A stretch of 32,762 nucleotides of DNA from Sporolactobacillus nakayamae (GTDB lineage Bacteria; Bacillota; Bacilli; Bacillales; Sporolactobacillaceae), in NCBI RefSeq assembly GCF_900113325.1, contig NZ_FOOY01000013.1, positions 59,156-91,917 of the forward strand. The letters are read 5' to 3'. Shown here piece after piece: positions 16,075 to 23,182 of the stretch (position 1 is its first letter; each line of letters begins with the position of its first letter). A model generated the notes under the pieces. That model was not told where the DNA came from. It was given only the letters and a program-made list of their open reading frames with translations, and ran no database searches. A program made the position numbers and the translations under genes.

Positions 16075-17226
16075 TTGAAGACGATACATGTTGTCATCGG
16101 CGCAGGAACATGGAAACAGGACGGCTTGCGTTATCGACGTCATCGTCTTGCCGAATTTCTCGCGTCGCGTCCGGATACGCAGCGCGTATTTTGGCTTTGT
16201 CCCGCGCCACGTCCATTATCCAATCGGAGGTTAGGCAAAGCCGGTAAAATTGAACAGTGGGCAGTGACTGATGTGCTCCCGCAAAAAGCATTTCGATTCG
16301 GACGGTACCTGTCGCCTTTTCATAAACGACGACTCAGTGAATTTGTGGGCATGCTTGAATCGTTAGCCAATCACGATCATGTCTGTTTATGGTATACATT
16401 TCCAGGATTCCCGGTTCTGAAGGACCTCTTTCCATGGAACCGTGTCGTTTATGATCGCAGTGATTTGTGGGCGGCTCCAATCAGCGGACGAATGTCCTTT
16501 GTTGCCAAGATGAGACGGCAGGTGATCGCTCAGGCGGAACGACAAATTGTTAACCGAGCGGATTTGATTTTTTGTACCTCTGACTATCTGCACAAGGAAA
16601 CGGTGCGCGACCTTCCCGCAGAAAAACGTGACCGTGTCCGAACAATCGAAAATGGTGTGGACTATCAACTTTTTTCAGAAGACGCAGAACTATACATGGG
16701 TGATACAGGGAAGACTGTGCTTGGCTATATTGGAGGAATTAAACCGAAGCTTGATTTCGCGTTGCTCAATGAAGTGGCCGGACAAAGACCGGAATGGCAG
16801 ATTCTGCTCGTCGGTCCGGATGGAACACGAGGTGAGCCGGCATTCGCCCGTCTGCTTGAACGGGATAATGTGATTTGGATTGGCGCTGTACCGCCGAATG
16901 AGGTGCCGCATTATATGAGGCGTATATCTATTGGACTGATGCCTTACAAATCGTCTCCATATAACAGTGCGGTCTTTCCATTAAAATTATTTGAGTTTCT
17001 TGCCGCGGGGAAAGCAGCGGTTGGCATCCATTTGCCGTCAACGAAAAAATATGAACAAGATTCCGTGTATACGTGCCTCACAAGTTCGGAACCGCGGCAA
17101 TTGATTCAGGTCTGCGAGCATTTGGAAAAGATAATTAATGATCCGGAAGCGATTCGCAAACGTAAAGTGCTTGCGCAATCAAAGGATTGGTCAAAGATTT
17201 TTGAAGAAATGCTTAGCGTTCTATAA
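16075..17226 (+). CDS. tuaH: Glycosyltransferase of teichuronic acid synthesis (TuaH-like)
   Basis: A 383-residue GT-B type glycosyltransferase. It opens KTIHVVIGAGTWKQDGLRYR followed by RHRLAEFL, resembling the N-terminus I recall for TuaH. A Glyco_trans_4-like acceptor domain follows, then a donor domain with GYIGGIKPKLDFALL near residue 218 and PLKLFEFLAAGKAAVG near residue 305. The TTG at 16075 is preferred since AAGGGA (16060-16065) lies nine bases before it; GTG 16057 is possible and would add six residues. It is the last gene of the tua cluster and is followed by a terminator. Confidence 0.82.
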   Translation: MKTIHVVIGAGTWKQDGLRYRRHRLAEFLASRPDTQRVFWLCPAPRPLSNRRLGKAGKIEQWAVTDVLPQKAFRFGRYLSPFHKRRLSEFVGMLESLANHDHVCLWYTFPGFPVLKDLFPWNRVVYDRSDLWAAPISGRMSFVAKMRRQVIAQAERQIVNRADLIFCTSDYLHKETVRDLPAEKRDRVRTIENGVDYQLFSEDAELYMGDTGKTVLGYIGGIKPKLDFALLNEVAGQRPEWQILLVGPDGTRGEPAFARLLERDNVIWIGAVPPNEVPHYMRRISIGLMPYKSSPYNSAVFPLKLFEFLAAGKAAVGIHLPSTKKYEQDSVYTCLTSSEPRQLIQVCEHLEKIINDPEAIRKRKVLAQSKDWSKIFEEMLSVL

Positions 17227-17272
17227 ATTAAATTGTAAAGCTCTAGTTCTATACTAATAGACAATTATTCCC

Positions 17273-17293
17273 GCGGCTGATTGCCGCTTTTTT
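17273..17293 (+). terminator. Intrinsic terminator after the tua cluster
   Basis: GCGGC-TGATT-GCCGC followed by six T. The stem is short (5 bp) but all GC, and lies about 45 bases behind the tuaH stop. Confidence 0.65.
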
Positions 17294-17364
17294 CGTTGAT
17301 TTCGTGATTATACAGTTGTTACAATATAATGGAAGAAACACGATTTGCGTTTTGATTTAAGCAC

Positions 17365-17392
17365 TTGACTTAAATGCGCTTGTCTATATAAT
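17365..17392 (+). promoter_or_regulatory. Sigma-A promoter of the polyamine operon
   Basis: TTGACT (17365-17370), a 16-bp spacer, then a perfect TATAAT (17387-17392). Transcription should start near 17399, leaving a leader of about 140 bases before the first gene. Confidence 0.7.
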
Positions 17393-17398
17393 TAAAAT

Positions 17399-17539
17399 AG
17401 AATTTTTATCGGATTTTTGCCGACACTAGCGAATGAATCGAGTTCTTTCGTTAGTACTAATCATGGACTTTTTTTCCTCTTAATTATTAAAACGCGATGT
17501 CATAATCATGAGTAACCGAGAAAGGTTGTGAGGATAGGG
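17399..17539 (+). other. Structured leader of the polyamine operon
   Basis: The untranslated leader can form a small hairpin TCGG-ATTTTTG-CCGA (17409-17423). It can also form a larger one in which ACTAGCGAA (17425-17433) pairs with TTCGTTAGT (17447-17455), one G-U pair included, with an extra GAA/TTC inside the loop. A run of seven T begins at 17469, thirteen bases after that stem, too far for a normal terminator. This may be a regulatory leader or nothing more than local pairing. Confidence 0.3.
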
Positions 17540-18334
17540 TTGGAAAATAAGCTAAAATTGTACGGCTTTAACAATCTCACGAAGTCGCTGAGCTTTAACA
17601 TTTATGATGTGTGCTATGCGAAAAGTGAACGTGAGCAGCGAGACTATATTACTTACATTGACGAGCAGTACAATTCAGAGCGACTGACCCATATTCTCTG
17701 CCGAGTGACGGAAATGATCGGCGCCCATGTCCTCAACATCAGCAAGCAGGACTATGATCCCCAAGGTGCTAGTGTGACTATTTTAATCGCGGAGCAGGAA
17801 TTTCCCAAGGATAAAATCGACCGTTCATGCAATCTTGGCCAATATGCCGATACCGTAGTCGGGCATCTGGATAAAAGCCATGTGACGGTGCATACGTATC
17901 CGGAATTCCATCCCGGCAACGCGATCGCGACGTTCCGCGTCGACATTGATGTGGCGACCTGCGGAGAAATCTCTCCTTTAAATACGCTGAATTACTTAAT
18001 TGGCAGTTTTGACTCTGATATTATAACGGCGGATTATCGTGTGCGCGGGTTCACTCGCGATATGGACGGCAAGAAATTGTTCATGGATCATCCGATGACC
18101 TCAATCCAAAACTATATTGATAATGAGACGCTTGATAAATATGATGCCGTGGACATTAATGTGTACCAGGCAAACTTGTTTCATACCAAGCTGCTTATTA
18201 AAGAACCGGAATTGCAGAATTATTTGTTCAACCGTGATGTGCTTGAGATACCGCCAAAGGAGAGACTAAAGATTAGCAATAACCTCCGCAAAGAAATGAT
18301 TGAAATCTTTAGTGGGGCAAATATATTTGATTAG
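17540..18334 (+). CDS. speD: S-adenosylmethionine decarboxylase, E. coli type (proenzyme)
   Basis: A 264-residue pyruvoyl enzyme that decarboxylates S-adenosylmethionine to give the aminopropyl donor for SpeE. It resembles E. coli SpeD (264 residues) along its whole length, e.g. KLKLYGFNNLTKSLSFNIYD, DYDPQGASVTIL, TYPEFHPG, DIDVATCGEISPL and DYRVRGFTRDM. The self-cleavage site is HLDKSH, with S113 becoming the pyruvoyl group. It is thus the long class 1A form, not the ~126-residue form of B. subtilis. TTG 17540 is chosen because GAGG is six bases upstream and the resulting N-terminus matches E. coli; GTG 17528 would add four residues with poor spacing. Confidence 0.92.
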   Translation: MENKLKLYGFNNLTKSLSFNIYDVCYAKSEREQRDYITYIDEQYNSERLTHILCRVTEMIGAHVLNISKQDYDPQGASVTILIAEQEFPKDKIDRSCNLGQYADTVVGHLDKSHVTVHTYPEFHPGNAIATFRVDIDVATCGEISPLNTLNYLIGSFDSDIITADYRVRGFTRDMDGKKLFMDHPMTSIQNYIDNETLDKYDAVDINVYQANLFHTKLLIKEPELQNYLFNRDVLEIPPKERLKISNNLRKEMIEIFSGANIFD

Positions 18335-18347
18335 TGGAGCAGTGAAT

Positions 18348-19796
18348 ATGACACATTTATCACAAGAACGTGCGCCGGTGCTTGAGGCGTTGAATCGTTA
18401 TAAATCCATGCGAGTCGTTCCTTTTGATGTGCCGGGTCATAAGCGGGGCAAGGGAAATCGAGAACTGACTGAATTTCTGGGCGAGAAATGCCTAACAGTG
18501 GATGTTAACTCAATGAAGCCACTCGACAATCTCTGCCATCCTGTATCCGTGATCAAAGAGGCCGAGGAGCTCGCGGCTGAGGCGTTCGGCGCCAAACATG
18601 CTTTTTTCATGGTTAATGGAACGACATCCGCGGTTCAAAGTATGGTAATGTGCGCGTGCACGCGCGGCGAGAAGATCATCATGCCGCGCAACGTGCACAG
18701 GAGCGCCATCAACGCGTTGATTCTGAGTGGGGCCATTCCGGTCTATGTGAATCCTGGGGTGAATCATGAACTTGGAATCTCACTCGGCATGTCTGTGGCC
18801 GATGTGGAACAGGCAATACTGGAGAATCCGGATGCGAAGGCCGTGCTGGTCAATAATCCGACTTACTACGGTGTTTGCTCCAATTTGAAGGCGATCACTG
18901 AGCTTGCGCATCAACATAATATGCTTGTGCTCGCCGATGAAGCACATGGCACACACTTCTATTTTGGTGAAGGGCTCCCGGCTTCCGCAATGTCGGTGGG
19001 CGCGGACATGGCTGCAGTCAGCATGCACAAGTCAGGCGGCTCTCTGACACAGAGCTCGCTGCTTCTTGTCAACGGATTAAGCGAAGGCTACGTGCGCCAA
19101 ATCATTAATCTGACACAGACAACAAGCGGTTCCTATCTGTTGATTTCTTCTCTGGATATTTCACGGAGAAATCTCGCACTAAGAGGCAAGGCTATTTTTG
19201 AGAAGGTCGCCAAAATGGCCGAATACGCGCGCGCCGAGATTAATCAGATCGGAGGCTACTACGCCTATTCACGTGAATTGATTAATGGCGATTCGGTTTA
19301 CGATTTCGACCGCACAAAGCTCTCAGTACTGACACTCGATGTCGGGCTTGCGGGCATTGAAGTATATGATCTCTTACGTGATGAGTACGACATTCAAATT
19401 GAGTTCGGCGACATAGGCAACATTCTTGCCTACATCTCAATTGGCGACCGGATTCTTGACTTGGAGCGTCTTGTTTCAGCGCTGTCTGAAATCAAACGGC
19501 GCTATGCTAAGGATCGGGCAGGCATGCTTAGTCAAGAGTATATCCGGCCGCAAGTGGTGCTCGGTCCGCAGGAAGCTTTTTACGCGGAAAGCGAACCGAC
19601 TCCGTTGGAACAGAGTCTCGGCCACATTTGCGGCGAGTTTGTCATGTGCTATCCGCCGGGCATTCCGATTCTCGCGCCTGGTGAAAAGGTGACGGCTGAA
19701 GTGCTCGAGTATATTCAGTATGCAAAGGAAAAAGGCTGTTTCTTGACCGGTACTCAAGACAGCCAGGTGAACCGAATACAGACCGTGAAGGAGTGA
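18348..19796 (+). CDS. speA: PLP-dependent arginine/lysine/ornithine decarboxylase, SpeA-like
   Basis: A 482-residue aspartate-aminotransferase-fold decarboxylase, close in layout to B. subtilis SpeA (490 residues). The N-terminus has FDVPGHKRGKG. The aspartate that holds the pyridine nitrogen lies in LADEAHGTH (D197), and the PLP lysine is K228 in SMHKSGGSLTQSS. The C-terminal domain ends with CYPPGIPILAPGE. The family includes arginine, lysine and ornithine decarboxylases, and specificity cannot be assigned from sequence alone, so the product may be agmatine, cadaverine or putrescine. No agmatinase gene lies in this operon. ATG 18348 has GTGGAG eight bases before it and lies 13 bases behind speD; an in-frame ATG at 18300, inside speD, is not supported. 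Confidence 0.88.
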   Translation: MTHLSQERAPVLEALNRYKSMRVVPFDVPGHKRGKGNRELTEFLGEKCLTVDVNSMKPLDNLCHPVSVIKEAEELAAEAFGAKHAFFMVNGTTSAVQSMVMCACTRGEKIIMPRNVHRSAINALILSGAIPVYVNPGVNHELGISLGMSVADVEQAILENPDAKAVLVNNPTYYGVCSNLKAITELAHQHNMLVLADEAHGTHFYFGEGLPASAMSVGADMAAVSMHKSGGSLTQSSLLLVNGLSEGYVRQIINLTQTTSGSYLLISSLDISRRNLALRGKAIFEKVAKMAEYARAEINQIGGYYAYSRELINGDSVYDFDRTKLSVLTLDVGLAGIEVYDLLRDEYDIQIEFGDIGNILAYISIGDRILDLERLVSALSEIKRRYAKDRAGMLSQEYIRPQVVLGPQEAFYAESEPTPLEQSLGHICGEFVMCYPPGIPILAPGEKVTAEVLEYIQYAKEKGCFLTGTQDSQVNRIQTVKE

Positions 19797-19801
19797 TCGG
19801 A

Positions 19802-20653
19802 TTGGAATTGTGGTTTACAGAAAAGCACACGGAAAACGTAACTTTTTCTATAAAGGTTGATCGTCAGGTCTATAGCGGACAAAGCGAGTTTCAGCGTATT
19901 GATCTTTTCGACTCATTGGAGTTCGGTCGTTTCTTGACACTTGACGGCTACATGATGCTGACGGAGAAGGATGAATTTATCTATCATGAAATGATCGTCC
20001 ATGTGCCGATGGCTGTTCTGCCGGATGTTCAAAAAGTGCTCGTCATTGGCGGCGGCGATGGCGGAGCGGTCCGTGAACTCGTTCGCTATCCTGAAATTAA
20101 GCAGATTGATCTCGTGGAAATCGACGCCCAGGTCATCGAGGCATGCAAAAAATATCTGCCGCAGACTGCCGGTAAGCTGGATGATCCGCGGGTAACGATT
20201 CATTATGCCGACGGTCTTAAATTTGTTCGCTCAAAACAGGATGAATATGATCTGATCATTGTGGATTCGACCGACCCATTCGGTCCCGGTGAAGGGTTGT
20301 TTACGAAGGAATTTTACGGCAACTGCTATAAAGCACTTACGGACACCGGTGCAATGGTGAATCAGCATGAGAGTCCGTTCTATCCGGTTGACGCAGTAGC
20401 CATGCAGCGCGCTCATAAACGGATCATTGATTCGTTTCCGATCAGCCGCGTCTATCAAGCACACATACCGACCTACCCATCCGGACATTGGCTTTTCGGA
20501 TTCGCGTCAAAGAAATACCATCCGGTTGAGGACTTTAACGCCTCCGGATGGAAAGCGAGAGGCATGAAAACCAAATATTATAATGACAAAATTCACGTTG
20601 GTGCCTTTGCATTGCCAAATTATGTGAAGGACCTGCTGGAAGAAATGGAATAA
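19802..20653 (+). CDS. speE: Polyamine aminopropyltransferase (spermidine synthase)
   Basis: A 283-residue enzyme that moves an aminopropyl group from decarboxylated S-adenosylmethionine to a diamine, usually putrescine. The N-terminal beta domain (LWFTEKHTENVTFSI) precedes the Rossmann fold with GGGDGG (83-88), the donor-binding DLVEID, and the active-site loop VDSTDPFGPG (D155, D158). TYPSGHW follows near residue 223. TTG 19802 is preferred, with AAGGAG eight bases upstream inside the last codons of speA; GTG 19793 would lie within that ribosome-binding site. It is five bases behind speA. Confidence 0.93.
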   Translation: MELWFTEKHTENVTFSIKVDRQVYSGQSEFQRIDLFDSLEFGRFLTLDGYMMLTEKDEFIYHEMIVHVPMAVLPDVQKVLVIGGGDGGAVRELVRYPEIKQIDLVEIDAQVIEACKKYLPQTAGKLDDPRVTIHYADGLKFVRSKQDEYDLIIVDSTDPFGPGEGLFTKEFYGNCYKALTDTGAMVNQHESPFYPVDAVAMQRAHKRIIDSFPISRVYQAHIPTYPSGHWLFGFASKKYHPVEDFNASGWKARGMKTKYYNDKIHVGAFALPNYVKDLLEEME

Positions 20654-20715
20654 GGCTTGTTTGTCGATAATGCATGTATTGTATGGACAGGCTAAATTTA
20701 AGGAGGCGTTCTAAT

Positions 20716-21915
20716 TTGGGTAAAGCATTAATTATCGGCGCGGGCGGTGTTGCAGGCGTTGTAGTACATAAATGTTGTCAGAACTCGTACGTGTATGAAG
20801 AAATTTGTATTGCAAGCCGCACCGTTTCAAAATGTGACGCGCTTAAGGCAAAGCTTAATGGCGGAAAGACGAAAATAACGACGGCGCAAGTAGACGCGAA
20901 CAATGTTCCCGAATTGATTGCGCTGATTGAACGAGTGAAACCGGACATCGTTATTAATGTTGCGTTGCCTTATCAAGATTTAACGATTATGGACGCTTGT
21001 CTGGCGACCAAAGTAGACTATGTAGATACAGCCAATTACGAGCCGGAAGATACCGCGAAATTTGAATATAAATGGCAGTGGGCATACCGTGAACGCTTCA
21101 AAGAAGCGGGTATTACCGCCCTGCTCGGCAGCGGATTCGACCCTGGCGTGACGAGTGTATTTTCCGCATATGCGCAGAAACATTATTTCGATGAAATTCA
21201 CTCGATTGACATTCTTGACGCCAACGCCGGTGATCACGGTTATCCCTTTGCGACCAACTTTAATCCGGAAATCAACATCCGTGAAGTGACGGCAAACGGA
21301 AGTTACTTTGAGAACGGTAAATTTATTGAAACCGAACCGATGTCCATTAAATCCGTCTATGATTTTCCTCAAATTGGTGAAAAGGATATTTATTTACTGC
21401 ATCATGAGGAAATGGAATCACTCGCGCTCAATATCAAGGGCATTAAGAAGATCCGTTTCTGGATGACTTTTGGGCAAAGCTATCTCACACATCTTAAGGT
21501 TTTAGAAAATGTCGGAATGACTTCGATCGAACCAATCGAATTCGAAGGAAAACAGATTGTTCCGTTGCAGTTCCTGAAAGCCGTATTGCCGGATCCGGCC
21601 TCGCTCGGACCGCGAACAAAAGGCAAAACGAATATCGGCTGCATCTTCCAAGGCATTAAAGACGGAAAGCCGCGCACTTACTACGTCTATAATGTCTGTG
21701 ATCATCAAGAATGCTACAAAGAGGTCGGTTCTCAAGCAATTTCCTACACAACCGGCGTTCCGGCGATGATCGGCGCTTCGATGGTGATGACTGGTAAATG
21801 GAAACGGCCGGGCGTGTTTACTATCGAAGAATTCGATCCGGATCCGTTTATGGACGCATTGAATAAATTTGGTTTGCCGTGGCACGAAGATTTCGCGCCG
21901 GCGCTGATTGATTAA
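20716..21915 (+). CDS. Carboxy(nor)spermidine dehydrogenase, saccharopine-dehydrogenase family
   Basis: A 399-residue oxidoreductase with an N-terminal NAD(P)-binding GAGGVAGVV (about residues 8-16), the family stretch INVALPYQDLTIMDACL, and LLGSGFDPGVTSVF. Members condense L-aspartate semialdehyde with a diamine and reduce the Schiff base to carboxyspermidine or carboxynorspermidine; a related group acts on agmatine. TTG 20716 is the start: AAGGAGG (20700-20706) is nine bases before it and the resulting MGKALIIGAGG fits the family. It has 62 bases in front and only 11 behind, so it is tightly coupled to the decarboxylase. Confidence 0.9.
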   Translation: MGKALIIGAGGVAGVVVHKCCQNSYVYEEICIASRTVSKCDALKAKLNGGKTKITTAQVDANNVPELIALIERVKPDIVINVALPYQDLTIMDACLATKVDYVDTANYEPEDTAKFEYKWQWAYRERFKEAGITALLGSGFDPGVTSVFSAYAQKHYFDEIHSIDILDANAGDHGYPFATNFNPEINIREVTANGSYFENGKFIETEPMSIKSVYDFPQIGEKDIYLLHHEEMESLALNIKGIKKIRFWMTFGQSYLTHLKVLENVGMTSIEPIEFEGKQIVPLQFLKAVLPDPASLGPRTKGKTNIGCIFQGIKDGKPRTYYVYNVCDHQECYKEVGSQAISYTTGVPAMIGASMVMTGKWKRPGVFTIEEFDPDPFMDALNKFGLPWHEDFAPALID

Positions 21916-21926
21916 GGGGTCTATGA

Positions 21927-23063
21927 ATGAAGATTGATTTTACATCCGCACCGTCGCCAAGTTATCTCGTAGATGAACGGTTACTTGTTAAGAATCTGGA
22001 GATCCTCAAGCAGCTGCAGGATCGCACCGGCTGCAAAATTCTGCTGGCGCAAAAGGCGTTTTCAATGTTCGCGTTCTATCCGTTGATCGGAACCTATCTG
22101 AGCGGAGTCGCTTCCAGTTCTTTATACGAAGCACGGCTGGGTCGCGAGGAGATGGGTAAGGAAGTGCACATTTACTCGCCGGCTTATGATGAAAAAGATT
22201 TTGCCGATATACTTGAGGTCAGTGACCATATCGTCTTTAATTCATTCAGCCAGTGGGCGCGATTTAAGGATCAGGTGAAGCGTGCACCGCATGCGATTCA
22301 ATGCGGGATGCGCATCAATCCGGAGTACTCGGAAGTAGAAACCGGGCTCTATGATCCGTGCGCACCGTTTTCGCGCATGGGGGTGACCGAGGCAAACTTT
22401 GATCCGGACGCTCTGGATGGACTTGACGGGCTGCATTTCCATACTCTATGCGAACAGAATTCAGACGCTCTTGAGCACACGCTCGAAGCAGTAGAGCGCA
22501 AGTTTGGAAAATATCTTAAAGATATGAAATGGATTAATTTCGGTGGCGGTCACCATATTACGCGCCAAGATTATGATCTCGACCGACTTGCACGATGTAT
22601 TACCGCGATCAAAGAAAAGTATGATGTCGAGGTTTACCTTGAACCGGGGGAAGCAGTCGCATTGAATACCGGTTATTTGGTTTCGACCGTGCTTGACGTG
22701 TTCGAGAACGGAATGCCAATCGCGATTCTCGACACCTCAGCAACCTGCCACATGCCCGATGTTCTTGAGATGCCCTACCGACCGGAGATTATTGATGCCG
22801 GAAAACCGGGAGAACGGACCTATACGTACCGGCTCGGCGGACCAACCTGCCTTGCCGGCGATGTGATCGGCGACTACTCCTTTGATCATCCGCTTCATGT
22901 TGGCGACCGGCTTGTATTTTGCGATATGGCAATTTATTCGATGGTTAAAAATAACACATTTAACGGGATTGCGCTGCCCGCCATTGCATCGTATAACGAC
23001 AAGGACGGCATTCACGTCATTAAGCAATTTAACTATGAAGATTTCAGAACACGATTGTCCTGA
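21927..23063 (+). CDS. nspC: Carboxy(nor)spermidine decarboxylase
   Basis: A 378-residue alanine-racemase-fold (fold III) PLP decarboxylase. The PLP lysine is K43 in LLAQKAFSMF. Phosphate-binding and substrate regions are visible as GLHFHTLCEQ, INFGGGHHI and YLEPGEA. The C-terminal TSATCHMPDVLEMPYRP carries the residues given by the other subunit of the dimer. It removes the carboxyl group from carboxyspermidine or carboxynorspermidine and thus completes the S-adenosylmethionine-independent route. It is the last gene of the operon, with a strong terminator 18 bases downstream. Confidence 0.92.
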   Translation: MKIDFTSAPSPSYLVDERLLVKNLEILKQLQDRTGCKILLAQKAFSMFAFYPLIGTYLSGVASSSLYEARLGREEMGKEVHIYSPAYDEKDFADILEVSDHIVFNSFSQWARFKDQVKRAPHAIQCGMRINPEYSEVETGLYDPCAPFSRMGVTEANFDPDALDGLDGLHFHTLCEQNSDALEHTLEAVERKFGKYLKDMKWINFGGGHHITRQDYDLDRLARCITAIKEKYDVEVYLEPGEAVALNTGYLVSTVLDVFENGMPIAILDTSATCHMPDVLEMPYRPEIIDAGKPGERTYTYRLGGPTCLAGDVIGDYSFDHPLHVGDRLVFCDMAIYSMVKNNTFNGIALPAIASYNDKDGIHVIKQFNYEDFRTRLS

Positions 23064-23080
23064 TCACCCACACTAAATGA

Positions 23081-23114
23081 AATGAACCCGAGAGCGTTGC
23101 TGCTCGGGTTCATT
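23081..23114 (+). terminator. Strong hairpin terminator between convergent units
   Basis: AATGAACCCGAG (23081-23092) pairs perfectly with CTCGGGTTCATT (23103-23114), and the loop contains a further AGC/GCT pairing. The following bases are T-rich but not a pure run. It closes the polyamine operon and may also stop the minus-strand glycosyltransferase transcript that ends at 23183. Confidence 0.8.
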
Positions 23115-23182
23115 ATTGTTCTATGGGCTGCATGTCCATAGGTCGATTCAAGTGAAACGTTTGATTGATTCGGACGAATGGC

